From Escherichia sp. E4742 (GTDB lineage: Bacteria; Pseudomonadota; Gammaproteobacteria; Enterobacterales; Enterobacteriaceae), in the NCBI RefSeq assembly GCF_005843885.1, contig NZ_CP040443.1:3658001-3722000 (forward strand): a stretch of 64,000 nt of DNA, written 5' to 3'. The notes beneath the pieces are model-generated. The model saw only the letters and a program-made list of their open reading frames with translations, was not told the DNA's origin and ran no database searches. The position numbers were made by a program, and so were the translations under genes. Below are positions 19,438-28,857 of this stretch, in pieces; within the stretch, counting starts at the first letter, position 1; each line of letters starts with the position of its first letter.

Positions 19438-21108
19438 TTAAGGGATTTCAATGGCTAAATAATCGCTCGCCCGTCGACGAACTTCATCGACGCGGGCCAT
19501 ATCGTTTGACTGCAACGCCTCATCAAAATCGGTGATCACCCGGCCAATCTCTTCTCGCTCGTCGCCCAACGCCCGCGCCCATAACTCTTCCAGTTTGGCT
19601 TTAAAGGTACGGTTGATGAGCATATCGCGCGGATAAATTTTCAATGCGGATAACCGCGCCCGACTCTCTTCAATCTGCTGTGCGCTCAATGTTACCGGGC
19701 TGTGGTTAATGACTCTGGACTTAACGCTGCCGTCTTCCAGAAGCACGTCAACTTCAAGCAAACCGTTGATATCATAACTAAAGCGAATATCAATTGACTG
19801 ATAAGCCCCGGTTTTCTTCAACGGCACATCGAATGATTCCACCAGAATATTATTTTTAACTTTGTGGTTTTCTCCCTGATAGACGTTAACCGTAATCGAA
19901 TCCTGTTCCGGGTGCATGGTTGAGTAAGTTTCTACACGCGATACAGGCACAGTGGTGTTTCGTTCAATAATTGGCGAGAAAATGCCGGAAACGCCCTGGC
20001 GGTTAACTTCAACGCCCAACGAGTAGGGGCAAATATCGGTGAGGATCACTTCTTCAATATCTTCGCTGCGTAAGCGGCAGGCGGCCTGGATCGCTGCGCC
20101 CAGCGCAACAATGGTGCTCGGGTCGTAACTTTGATACGGTAGTTTGCCAAACAGACGCACGGCGATTCGCTGCACCAGCGGCATTTGCGACGCACCGCCG
20201 ACCAGTACCAGGCTGTCGATTTGACTCGGTTTCAGACGTGCATCGCGCAACGCCTGTTCAATCGGCACACGCAAGCGGTTGAGTAGCGGTAACCACAAAT
20301 CTTCCAGTTCGTTCTCGTAAAATTCGCATTCACGAGTTTCTTCCTGGTACTGCCAGCGAATGTGCATGGGCGATTGATTGCTACATTTTGCCGCTTCCAC
20401 GCAGGCGTATAAGGCAGCCAGTTCGCTCTCGTTAAGGGCTGTTTTGGCGACTTCCGCGCGTTTTAAAACCTCATCGACCAGCATATGAGTAAAATCTTCG
20501 CCACCGAGGAAGTTATCGCCAGCGGAGGCGTGAACTTCAATCACCGGCGTGGCGTACTCGAGCACCGTAACGTCGAACGTACCGCCACCGAGATCAAAAA
20601 CCAGCGAGCGGGTATTTTGCTGCGTATGCAGGCCATACGCCATCGCGGCTGCCGTTGGCTCATTAATCAGGCGCACTGCATTTAGCCCGGCTAACTCTGC
20701 TGCTAAACGGGTATGCTTGCGTTGTTCATCACTGAAATAAGCAGGAACAGAGATCACCACATCTTTAATCGGACGTTGCAGAAATTCTTCAGCATCTTCT
20801 TTTAATGAACGCAATACCAAAGAGGACAATTCCGGTGCATTAAATGTGTCACCGCCTAAACGCCAGTTGGTATTACTGCCCATCGCGCGTTTAAATAACG
20901 CTGCGGTTTTATCAGGGTGCGATGTGCGCCTGGACACTGCCGGTTTACCGACCAGAATATGGTTATTTTCATCCATGCTAATTATGGATGGTGTTAAATA
21001 TTCACCGAATTTATTTGGAATTAATTGTGCGGCACCGTCTTTCCAGACAGCAATTAAACTATTGGTAGTACCGAGATCGATACCAATGGCGAGTTCTGCA
21101 TTATCCAT
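19438..21108 (-). CDS. hscC: Specialised Hsp70 chaperone HscC
   Basis: HscC is a short Hsp70 of 556 residues (DnaK has about 638). It has a complete N-terminal ATPase domain: phosphate-1 motif GIDLGTTNSLIAVW at 9-22, FDLGGGTFDVTVL near 170, and VLVGGASQMPLV near 305. The substrate-binding beta domain follows (~360-480), but the alpha-helical lid is much shortened. Published work describes narrow substrate range, interaction with sigma-70 and activation by DjlC. It lies at the end of the ybeQ-djlC cassette, convergent with djlC. No GrpE-like partner is encoded here. Confidence 0.96.
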   Translation of the reverse strand: MDNAELAIGIDLGTTNSLIAVWKDGAAQLIPNKFGEYLTPSIISMDENNHILVGKPAVSRRTSHPDKTAALFKRAMGSNTNWRLGGDTFNAPELSSLVLRSLKEDAEEFLQRPIKDVVISVPAYFSDEQRKHTRLAAELAGLNAVRLINEPTAAAMAYGLHTQQNTRSLVFDLGGGTFDVTVLEYATPVIEVHASAGDNFLGGEDFTHMLVDEVLKRAEVAKTALNESELAALYACVEAAKCSNQSPMHIRWQYQEETRECEFYENELEDLWLPLLNRLRVPIEQALRDARLKPSQIDSLVLVGGASQMPLVQRIAVRLFGKLPYQSYDPSTIVALGAAIQAACRLRSEDIEEVILTDICPYSLGVEVNRQGVSGIFSPIIERNTTVPVSRVETYSTMHPEQDSITVNVYQGENHKVKNNILVESFDVPLKKTGAYQSIDIRFSYDINGLLEVDVLLEDGSVKSRVINHSPVTLSAQQIEESRARLSALKIYPRDMLINRTFKAKLEELWARALGDEREEIGRVITDFDEALQSNDMARVDEVRRRASDYLAIEIP

Positions 21109-21142
21109 TGCATTTATATCTTGAAAGAAAAAGAGATAACCA

Positions 21143-21180
21143 GATTAAGACCACCCTGGTAAAACATGGTGATCTTAATC
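21143..21180 (-). terminator. Palindrome between rihA and hscC
   Basis: GATTAAGACCACC pairs with GGTGATCTTAATC with one mismatch. It follows the rihA stop in the leftward direction and could terminate rihA mRNA before hscC. The U-tract is interrupted. Confidence 0.55.
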
Positions 21181-21191
21181 AATAAGGAGTA

Positions 21192-22127
21192 TTAAGCGTA
21201 AAATTTCAGACGTTCAGCCAGTAAATCAACAAAGCCCTGACGATCAACATCGACCATTACAGTGGCATTCGGTTTATTACCGGTCAGATAGTAATAATCA
21301 ACAACTGTCATCCCCTGGGTATATTTCCCCTGTGTTTCAACGCCGACCCAGCGCTCCACGGTGGTAAACAACTCGGGTTTCAATAGCCAGGCAATGGTGC
21401 ATGGGTCATGCAACGGCGCGCCGACAAAGCCCCATTTTTCGTCTTTATGATATTCGAGGAAGAAATCCAGCAGTTCGGCAACAATGGTTGAAATCGGGTT
21501 ACCAATCGCGCGGAAACGCTCGGTGTCCTCAACGTGAATTTGCGCTTTGTGAGTGACATCCAGACCGGCCATCACCACCGGAATCCCTGACTGGAAGACA
21601 ATTTCTGCCGCTTCCGGGTCAACGTAAATATTAAACTCGGCGGCTGGCGTCCAGTTACCAAGCCCCATTGCACCGCCCATAATCACTATACGGGCGATTT
21701 TGCTATGCAGTTCCGGATGGCTATTGAGCAGCAACGCGACGTTAGTTTGCGGTCCGGTAGAAACAATGGTGACAGGTTCCGCACTTTCACGCAGCGTTTT
21801 CGCCATCAACTCTACCGCCGTACAGTTTTGCGGTGCAAACGTCGGTTCCGGTAATGCCGGGCCGTCAAGTCCACTTTCGCCGTGTACGTTGTCCGCGATA
21901 ATCAACTCACGCATTAACGGTTTCACCGCGCCGCCTGCTACCGGAATATCGGTGCGATTAAGCAAGGTAAGCATACGCAGAACATTGCGCAATGTTTTAT
22001 CGGGTGTCTGGTTTCCGGCGGAAGATGTGATGGCTTTGACATCAAGCTCTGGTGAGGCGAGGGCGAGAACTATTGCGATAGCGTCGTCATGACCTGGGTC
22101 GCAATCTAACAGAATTGGCAGTGCCAT
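21192..22127 (-). CDS. rihA: Pyrimidine-specific ribonucleoside hydrolase RihA
   Basis: RihA hydrolyses cytidine and uridine to base plus ribose. The 311-residue form starting MALPILLDCDPG is chosen; an 11-residue upstream extension is not needed. The Ca2+-binding motif DCDPGHDDA at residues 8-16 is the hallmark of nucleoside hydrolases. NxxVDPEAA (NIYVDPEAA) and the C-terminal HDPCTIAWL (His near 240) complete the active site. It is a stand-alone leftward gene between gltL and hscC. Confidence 0.97.
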   Translation of the reverse strand: MALPILLDCDPGHDDAIAIVLALASPELDVKAITSSAGNQTPDKTLRNVLRMLTLLNRTDIPVAGGAVKPLMRELIIADNVHGESGLDGPALPEPTFAPQNCTAVELMAKTLRESAEPVTIVSTGPQTNVALLLNSHPELHSKIARIVIMGGAMGLGNWTPAAEFNIYVDPEAAEIVFQSGIPVVMAGLDVTHKAQIHVEDTERFRAIGNPISTIVAELLDFFLEYHKDEKWGFVGAPLHDPCTIAWLLKPELFTTVERWVGVETQGKYTQGMTVVDYYYLTGNKPNATVMVDVDRQGFVDLLAERLKFYA

Positions 22128-22212
22128 TGTTGCTCCTTGTTGTGTGTTTCTTTGCGACAAGGGTAACGCCGGAATGTAACAGATACGAGGACCGAAACGA
22201 TAAAGCGTGAGA

Positions 22213-22238
22213 TGGCGCGCACCTGGGTATGCGCGCCA
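22213..22238 (-). terminator. GC hairpin after gltL
   Basis: TGGCGCGC pairs with GCGCGCCA immediately past the gltL stop. There is no strong U-tract, so it may be a weak terminator or an mRNA stabiliser at the end of gltIJKL. Confidence 0.5.
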
Positions 22239-22244
22239 GAAGGA

Positions 22245-22970
22245 TTAGTGCAGGATTTTCGCGAGGAAGTCTTTTGCGCGGTCCGATTTCGGATCATCGA
22301 AGAAAGCGTCTTTCGGCGAGTCTTCGACAATTTTTCCCTCGTCCATAAAGATCACTCTATTCGCCACTTTACGGGCAAAGCCCATTTCGTGGGTCACCAC
22401 CATCATGGTCATCCCCTCGTTCGCCAGTTCGACCATCACGTCCAGCACTTCGTTGATCATCTCCGGATCCAGTGCCGATGTCGGTTCGTCGAACAGCATC
22501 GCAATAGGATCCATGCACAATGCGCGAGCGATCGCCACACGCTGCTGCTGACCACCGGAAAGCTGCGCCGGAAACTTATTGGCATGCGCGGAAAGTCCCA
22601 CGCGCTCCAGCAATTTCAATGCTTTTTCACGAGCCGGCGCTTTATCGCGTTTAAGCACTTTCACCTGCGCCAGGGTCAGGTTTTCGATAATCGACAGATG
22701 AGGGAACAGCTCGAAATGCTGGAACACCATCCCGACGCGGGAACGCAGCTTCGCCAGATCGGTTTTCTTGTCGTTAACCACGATACCATCGACGGTGATT
22801 TCACCTTGCTGCACCGGTTCGAGGCCGTTGACGGTTTTAATCAGCGTTGATTTGCCGGAACCAGACGGGCCGCAAACCACCACCACTTCGCCTTTTTTCA
22901 CTTCGGTTGAGCAGTTGGTCAGCACCTGAAAGTGACCATACCATTTTGAAACATTTTTCAGGGTAATCAT
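22245..22970 (-). CDS. gltL: Glutamate/aspartate ABC transporter ATP-binding protein GltL
   Basis: GltL is the ATPase that powers glutamate and aspartate import through GltJK. In 241 residues it has Walker A (GPSGSGKST, ~34-42), the ABC signature LSGGQQQR (~136), Walker B (AMLFDEPTSALD, ~158) and the switch His in VTHEM. It is the last gene of the operon and overlaps the gltK stop by one base. Confidence 0.98.
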   Translation of the reverse strand: MITLKNVSKWYGHFQVLTNCSTEVKKGEVVVVCGPSGSGKSTLIKTVNGLEPVQQGEITVDGIVVNDKKTDLAKLRSRVGMVFQHFELFPHLSIIENLTLAQVKVLKRDKAPAREKALKLLERVGLSAHANKFPAQLSGGQQQRVAIARALCMDPIAMLFDEPTSALDPEMINEVLDVMVELANEGMTMMVVTHEMGFARKVANRVIFMDEGKIVEDSPKDAFFDDPKSDRAKDFLAKILH

Positions 22971-23644
22971 TATGCTGTCCTTCTTTTCAAGTAGCTGACC
23001 AACAACGACGCGCTAAGGCTAATAACGAAATAAACAAACCCGGCAAACAGGATCATCTCAACCTGCGTACCATCACGTTCACCAATGGTTGAGGCGGTAC
23101 GGAAGAAATCAGCCAGAGATAACACATACACCAGTGAGGTATCCTGGAACAGTACGATGCCCTGAGTGAGCAGCAGCGGCACCATCGCGCGGAACGCCTG
23201 CGGCAGAATAATCAGTTTCATCGACTGCCAGTGAGTCATTCCCAACGCCAGCGCGGCGCTCGACTGACCACGAGAAATACTTTGAATACCAGCACGGATA
23301 ATCTCTGAATAGTAGGCCGCTTCAAACATCGAAAACGCCACCATCGCCGAAATTAAACGGATATCATTTTTTGGCGATAATCCCAGCACGTTTTGCAGAA
23401 AACCCGGCACAATCAGGTAAAACCACAGCAAAACCATAACTAAAGGAATCGAGCGGAATACGTTAACGTAGGCTTTGGCAAACCACGCTACGGGCGCAAA
23501 GCTGGACAAGCGCATCACCGCCAGCATGGTGCCCCACAAAATACCAATCACGACTGCCGTGACGGTGATTTTCAGGGTGATCACCAGCCCGTCGAGCAGA
23601 TATGGCAGGGAAGGGACAATGGAACTCCAGTCAAACTCGTACAT
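22970..23644 (-). CDS. gltK: Glutamate/aspartate ABC transporter permease GltK
   Basis: This inner-membrane permease has 224 residues and about five membrane helices. The EAA-type cytoplasmic loop that contacts GltL appears as [23 protein letters not shown] (~130-150). It pairs with GltJ. It overlaps gltJ and gltL by one base at each end, typical of coupled translation of ABC subunits. Confidence 0.97.
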
Positions 23645-24384
23645 TATTTGCCCCCCATGTTGCCGGGCAGGCGAACTTTACGTTCAACCAGCGTCATTAC
23701 CAGCATGATAACCGCGTTAATCAACACATACGCCAACGTAATAGCGGTAAACGATTCCCAGGCGTGGGCTGAGTAATCGAGCAATTTACCTGCCTGCGCT
23801 GCCATATCTACCAGACCGATGGTCGAGGCGATGGCGGAGTTTTTCACCAGGTTCATCATTTCGGAGGTCATCGGCGGGACGATAACGCGATAAGCGTTAG
23901 GCAGCAGTACGTAGCGGTAAGCCTGCGGTAGCGTCAGACCCATCGCCAGCGCGGCATTTTTTTGCCCACGCGGTAGCGACTGAATGGCGGCGCGTACCTG
24001 TTCGCAAACGCGAGCGGCAGTAAACAGTCCCAGGCAAAGCATGGATGAAAGGAAAAACTGAATATTGGGGTCCAGTTCTGCCTTAAACCACATGCCGATT
24101 TTCTCCGGCAGCAGTTCTGGGATCACCAGATACCAGGTAAAGAATTGCACGATCAATGGCACGTTGCGGAATAGTTCAACATACAACGTACCCAGACCGG
24201 AGAGAAAACGGTTAGGAACGGTACGCAAAATGCCGAATAACGAGCCGACGAGGAAAGCGATAATCCAGGCGCAGATCGACAAAGCGATCGTCACCTGAAA
24301 GCCGCTCCAGATCCAGCCGAGATAGGTGGTGTTGCCGAACGGGGCTTGTTGTAAAAAAATACCCCAGTTCCAGTCTATAGACAT
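23644..24384 (-). CDS. gltJ: Glutamate/aspartate ABC transporter permease GltJ
   Basis: This second permease subunit (246 residues) has several hydrophobic helices and an EAA loop at [22 protein letters not shown] (~140-160). It forms the translocation channel with GltK. It is separated from gltI by ~170 bp containing the SroC sRNA and its terminator hairpin. Its mRNA level should therefore depend on readthrough past SroC. Confidence 0.97.
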
Positions 24385-24397
24385 AAATCTACTCCAG

Positions 24398-24560
24398 AAA
24401 AAAGAGGGTAGCAGCGTTAACTGCTACCCTCGAAGATTGTTACTCAGCGTATTGCGGTTTTCAGGCCCGATGGGGAACGACCATCAGGCGTATAGTCTGT
24501 CCGTGCTACGTAACAATCGAGAGGGCTGGAATTTCCGCCCCTGGTTCTTGTAATTAGTTC
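24398..24560 (-). ncRNA. sroC: SroC sRNA (GcvB sponge), 3' end of gltI / gltI-gltJ spacer
   Basis: SroC is a ~160-nt Hfq-binding RNA cut from the gltIJKL mRNA that base-pairs with and depletes GcvB. The location between gltI and gltJ matches. The 3' end is a clear intrinsic terminator: GAGGGTAGCAG.. pairs with ..CTGCTACCCTC, followed by TTTTTT on the leftward strand (24399-24430). The 5' end is set approximately near the gltI stop. The exact processing site cannot be read from sequence. Confidence 0.85.
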
Positions 24561-25462
24561 AGTGCTTTGTCATTCGGTTCTTTGAACAGTGCTTTCATTT
24601 CGTCCGACAGTTCGAAATTCATGTTCAGGTTTTTCGGCGGAATTGGATTTTTGAACCATTTATCAAACCATTTTTCCGCTTCACCGGAGGTCTGCACCTG
24701 AGCGATGGTGTCATCCATCAGCTTTTTGAACTGCGGATCATCTTTACGCAACATACAACCGTAGGCTTCCTGAGACTGCGGCTTGCCGACGATTTCCCAG
24801 TTGTCTGGTTTCTTCGCTTTCGCTCGTTCACCGGCCAGCAGAGCGTCATCCATCATAAAGGCAACGGCACGACCGCTTTCCAGGGTGCGGAAAGAGTCAC
24901 CGTGGTCTTTGGCGCTGATGATGCGCATGTTCATTTTTTGCTCTTCATTCAGTTTGTTGAGCAGAACTTCAGAGGTAGTACCGGAAGTGACGACCACGGC
25001 TTTGTCTTTCAGGTCGGCAAAATCTTTGATATCGCCGCCCTTTTTGGTCAGCAGGCGCGTACCGACCACGAAAATAGTGTCAGAGAAAGCCGCCTGTTTT
25101 TGGCGTTCGACGTTGTTGGTGGTAGAACCACATTCAAAATCGAAAGTGCCGTTTTGCAGCAGAGGAATACGGTTTTGTGAGGTGATCGGAATCAGTTTCA
25201 CCTGCAAGTCCGGTTTGTTGAGTTTCTTTTTTACTGCTTCAACAATGGCGTTGGAGTAATCCTGCGAGTAACCCACCACTTTTTGCTGATTGTCGTAATA
25301 AGAGAAAGGCACTGAAGATTCACGGTGACCGACGACAATCACACCGTTTTTGGCGATTTTGTCCAGAGTACTGCCCGCTGCCGGGGCGGCGTCATCTGCC
25401 TGTGCCAGGCCTGCGGAAAGTGCCAGGGCCAGGATTGCTGTGGCAGGTTTACGTAATTGCAT
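24554..25462 (-). CDS. gltI: Glutamate/aspartate periplasmic binding protein GltI
   Basis: GltI captures glutamate and aspartate in the periplasm and delivers them to GltJKL. The ATG at 25462 gives the standard 302 residues; a longer open frame upstream lacks the signal peptide at its N-terminus. The signal peptide (residues ~1-22) ends GLAQA. The SBP family 3 domain fills the rest, with the ligand region around GCMLRKDDP and GTTSEVLLN. It heads the operon and is followed by SroC. Confidence 0.97.
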   Translation of the reverse strand: MQLRKPATAILALALSAGLAQADDAAPAAGSTLDKIAKNGVIVVGHRESSVPFSYYDNQQKVVGYSQDYSNAIVEAVKKKLNKPDLQVKLIPITSQNRIPLLQNGTFDFECGSTTNNVERQKQAAFSDTIFVVGTRLLTKKGGDIKDFADLKDKAVVVTSGTTSEVLLNKLNEEQKMNMRIISAKDHGDSFRTLESGRAVAFMMDDALLAGERAKAKKPDNWEIVGKPQSQEAYGCMLRKDDPQFKKLMDDTIAQVQTSGEAEKWFDKWFKNPIPPKNLNMNFELSDEMKALFKEPNDKALN

Positions 25463-25783
25463 ATCCAACTCCTTTATCTTCTGCGTTAAAAACGCATGGA
25501 TACCCGTTGTGAGTGTTTGTGTTGTTATCATCTGCAACTTTATTGTGCAGTGTTGTGCTTGTTAGGTAACATTTAGTTTGGCTAAATGTAAAGATATTGC
25601 TGTTTTATTGTTTGTTTTTGCGAGATGCGCCGCACCATTCCGAAGCAAAATTCTTAAAATGCACTCTTTTAGTGCTACCGCTGGATTACTGTGGTGCAAC
25701 CAGGTTGTACTGATGCTGATTCAGGGTTTGCCTTGTATAACAAAGCAATAGATGTGCCAAAGTTGGATAGGGGAATTTTATTA

Positions 25784-25847
25784 TCCGGATAACGCACTGA
25801 TGCCGCATCCGGCGAGCGTGCCGAAATACGGGATGTATTCCGGCACG
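25784..25847. repeat. REP element plus hairpin downstream of lnt
   Basis: A REP unit (ATCCGGATAACGCACTGATG to GCATCCGGCGAG) is followed by a second palindrome GTGCCGAAATACG / CGTATTCCGGCAC-like just beyond the lnt stop. The pair lies in the ~400-bp gltI-lnt gap and may end the lnt operon transcript. The rest of the gap should hold the gltI promoter. There is no IS element in it. Confidence 0.8.
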
Positions 25848-25858
25848 ATAAGAAGGGA

Positions 25859-27397
25859 TTATTTACGTCGCTGACGCAGACTCATCAACACAGCGGCAAA
25901 ACCAAACAGTGCAGTCAGCACCCACAGCGGCCAGTTGCCGGTACGGGCGTACGGTGTGAGTCCGGTAGTCGGCGTCACGTTAGTGGTCAACACCTCGCGG
26001 GTGAACTGCGGGATCATCGCCTGAATCTCACCCTGCGGACCAATCACCGCCGTAATACCGTTGTTGGTGCTGCGCAGAAGTGGGCGTGCCAGCTCCAGCG
26101 CACGCATTCGCGCCATCTGGAAGTGTTGCCATGGACCAATAGACTTACCAAACCATGCATCGTTGGAGATAGTCAGCAGATAGTCGGTATCCGGGCGGAA
26201 GTTATCGCGCACTTGCTCGCCAAGAATGATCTCGTAGCAAATAGCCGCAGTAAGCTCAATACCATTTACCGACAGCGGCGGCTGGATATATGGCCCACGG
26301 CTGAACGACGACATCGGCAGATCAAAGAACGGTGCTAACGGACGCAGAATCGACTCCAGCGGGACAAACTCGCCAAACGGAACCAGATGGTTTTTGTTAT
26401 AGCGATCGGCTGATTCGTAGCTGTACGGTGCACCTTTACCCAGCGTGATGATGGTGTTGTAGGTATCGTAGCGGTTCTGCTTATTGAGGCGCGCATCGAC
26501 AATCCCGGTGATCAACGAGCTACCTTTCTCACGCAGAACGCCATCCAGCTCTTTGAGGAACGGCTGCTGATTAATTTCCAGATCGGTTATCGCTGACTCC
26601 GGCCAGATAATCAACGATGATTTACCCATCAGCGGTGCCGTTGCGTTGTAGTAAATCTTCAGCGTATTAAGAAGCTGACTTTCATCCCACTTCAGCGATT
26701 GCGGAATATCGCCCTGAACCATCGAAACCTGAATGGTTTTCTCCGGTTGTGGGGTAAACCACTGGATGTAACGCAGCGGGAAGGGAAGGGCAAACAGTAC
26801 GACAGCCACCACCAGCGGACGCCAGTTGCGTTTGACTAACGCCAGTGCTAGCAGGCCGCTAACCATCATCAGCAGGAAGTTAATGGCTTCCACGCCCATT
26901 ATCGGTGCCAGCCCTTTTAACGGGCCATCAATCTGGCTATAGCCGAACTGTAACCACGGGAAGCCGGTCAGTACCCAACCGCGCAGAAACTCGGTCACTT
27001 GCCAGAGAGCAGGGGCGGCAATAGCCACGCGCAGCCAGGTGGTTTTCGGCCACAGACGCGACAACACGCCAGCAAACAGTCCGGTATACAGCGACAAATA
27101 CGCCGCCAGCAGTACCACCAGGAAGATGTTAACCGGGCCAGGCATTCCGCCAAAGGTCGCGATGCTGACATAGACCCAGTTAATACCGCTGCCAAAGAGG
27201 CCAAATCCCCAGCAAAAGCCAATAGCGGCAGACTGGATTGGACGGCGGTTAAAGGTCAGCGCCTGAAGCCCCATCAGCGAAATAATCGCCGCAGGCCAGA
27301 CGTCGTAAGGAGAGAAGGCCAGCGTTCCGCAGGCACCGAATAATAACGCCAGCAGCAGGCGAATGCGCTGGCGTTCAATTAATGAGGCAAAAGCCAT
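25859..27397 (-). CDS. lnt: Apolipoprotein N-acyltransferase Lnt
   Basis: Lnt adds the third acyl chain to the N-terminal cysteine of lipoproteins at the periplasmic face of the inner membrane. The 512-residue protein has six or more N-terminal membrane helices (~15-215), then a nitrilase-like periplasmic domain with the Glu-Lys-Cys triad. The Glu is in WPESA, the Lys lies in the NKNHLVPFGE region, and the Cys is in AAICYEI (about 387). A final membrane helix is near residue 490. It is 24 bp downstream of corC. Confidence 0.97.
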   Translation of the reverse strand: MAFASLIERQRIRLLLALLFGACGTLAFSPYDVWPAAIISLMGLQALTFNRRPIQSAAIGFCWGFGLFGSGINWVYVSIATFGGMPGPVNIFLVVLLAAYLSLYTGLFAGVLSRLWPKTTWLRVAIAAPALWQVTEFLRGWVLTGFPWLQFGYSQIDGPLKGLAPIMGVEAINFLLMMVSGLLALALVKRNWRPLVVAVVLFALPFPLRYIQWFTPQPEKTIQVSMVQGDIPQSLKWDESQLLNTLKIYYNATAPLMGKSSLIIWPESAITDLEINQQPFLKELDGVLREKGSSLITGIVDARLNKQNRYDTYNTIITLGKGAPYSYESADRYNKNHLVPFGEFVPLESILRPLAPFFDLPMSSFSRGPYIQPPLSVNGIELTAAICYEIILGEQVRDNFRPDTDYLLTISNDAWFGKSIGPWQHFQMARMRALELARPLLRSTNNGITAVIGPQGEIQAMIPQFTREVLTTNVTPTTGLTPYARTGNWPLWVLTALFGFAAVLMSLRQRRK

Positions 27398-27421
27398 GTA
27401 GTTATCTATCCAGTTTCGGTT

Positions 27422-28300
27422 TTATTCATCCAGCTTTGGCTGGGGTGAGTCATCCGGGATTTTGACATGAACCTGAATAATACGCCGACTATCGGCCATC
27501 GCCACTTTGAACTGGTAACCGTCGATGTCGATGGTTTCGCCACGCGCTGGAAGATGCCCAAATGCCTGCATCACCAGACCACCGATAGTGTCGACCTCTT
27601 CATCGCTAAAGTGGGTGCCGAACGCTTCGTTGAAGTCTTCAATGGAAGCCAGTGCGCGCACGGTCCAGGTATGACGACTCAGCTGACGGAAGTCGATATC
27701 ATCTTCTTCGTCATACTCGTCTTCAATCTCACCAACAATCAGTTCCAGGATGTCTTCAATGGTCACCAGACCGGAAACCCCACCGAATTCGTCAATGACG
27801 ATCGCCATGTGGTAACGCTGAGAGCGAAACTCTTTCAGCATCCGGTCTACGCGCTTACTTTCAGGGACGACAACCGCCTGACGTAACACTTTGTCCATGC
27901 TGAAGGCTTCAGCATCGCTGCGCATAAACGGCAGCAAGTCTTTCGCCATCAGAATCCCTTCAATGTGATCTTTGTCTTCGCTAATCACCGGGAAACGTGA
28001 GTGGGCGGACTCGATGATGACATCAAGGCATTCGTCCAGCGTCTGGTTGCGTTTCAGGGTAATCATCTGGGAGCGGGGGATCATGATGTCGCGGACGCGT
28101 TGGTCTGCGATGTCCATCACTCCTTCGAGCATATCGCGCGTATCTTCGTCGATAAGGTCGTTCTGCCCGGAATCACGGATCAGCGCCAGCAGTTCGTCAC
28201 GGTTTTTCGGTTCACCGTGGAAAAGTTGGCTGAGTAACAGGGAGAAAAATCCCTTCTTGTTGCTTATCGTGTCACTACTGTGTGAATTGTCGTCGCTCAT
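27422..28300 (-). CDS. corC: CorC, CBS-domain protein (YbeX)
   Basis: The 292-residue soluble protein has paired CBS domains (~70-195) and a C-terminal CorC_HlyC transporter-associated domain (~205-285, GGLVMQAFGHLP). It was named for a proposed part in Mg2+/Co2+ efflux with CorA. Recent work ties ybeX to ribosome and Mg2+ homeostasis together with ybeY and ybeZ. The neighbouring ybeZ and ybeY support the second view. The gene lies 89 bp downstream of ybeY and just upstream of lnt. Confidence 0.95.
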   Translation of the reverse strand: MSDDNSHSSDTISNKKGFFSLLLSQLFHGEPKNRDELLALIRDSGQNDLIDEDTRDMLEGVMDIADQRVRDIMIPRSQMITLKRNQTLDECLDVIIESAHSRFPVISEDKDHIEGILMAKDLLPFMRSDAEAFSMDKVLRQAVVVPESKRVDRMLKEFRSQRYHMAIVIDEFGGVSGLVTIEDILELIVGEIEDEYDEEDDIDFRQLSRHTWTVRALASIEDFNEAFGTHFSDEEVDTIGGLVMQAFGHLPARGETIDIDGYQFKVAMADSRRIIQVHVKIPDDSPQPKLDE

Positions 28301-28389
28301 GGCGTCGTATGGGTTCTCATGTTAGTTAATCAAAACGCCGTCGTTAATCACCAACGGCGGGGACATCTGCCAGTCAAATGCCTGGCAAA

Positions 28390-28857
28390 TTATTCTTTCT
28401 CGGCAATGTACGGATCCTCATAGCCCAGAGCAAGCATAATCTCTGTTTCGAGGGCTTCCATTTCTTCTGCTTCGTCATCTTCGATGTGATCGTAACCTAA
28501 CAAATGCAGACTGCCGTGCACCACCATATGCGCCCAGTGCGCCTCCAGTGGTTTGCCTTGCTCCTGAGCTTCCTTCTCAACCACCTGACGGCAGATAACC
28601 AGATCGCCCAGTAGCGACATCTCCATTCCTGGCGGCACTTCAAACGGGAAGGAGAGCACGTTGGTTGGCTTATCCTTACCGCGATAGGTCAGATTGAGAC
28701 TGTGGCTTTCGGCGGTATCGACCAGGCGAATAGTCACTTCCGATTCTTCCTGAAACTGCGGGATCACCGCATTCAGCCATGTTTGAAACTGGCTCTCTTC
28801 CGGCAACCCGGAATTATCTTCACATGCCAGTTGTAAATCGAGGATCACCTGACTCAT
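28390..28857 (-). CDS. ybeY: YbeY endoribonuclease, 16S rRNA maturation factor
   Basis: YbeY is a zinc-dependent single-strand endoribonuclease acting in 16S rRNA 3'-end maturation and 70S quality control. The 155-residue protein has the diagnostic metal motif HGSLHLLGYDH (three His, ~114-124) followed by acidic residues. It overlaps the ybeZ end by four bases, so the two are coupled. YbeZ is a reported partner. Confidence 0.97.
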   Translation of the reverse strand: MSQVILDLQLACEDNSGLPEESQFQTWLNAVIPQFQEESEVTIRLVDTAESHSLNLTYRGKDKPTNVLSFPFEVPPGMEMSLLGDLVICRQVVEKEAQEQGKPLEAHWAHMVVHGSLHLLGYDHIEDDEAEEMEALETEIMLALGYEDPYIAEKE

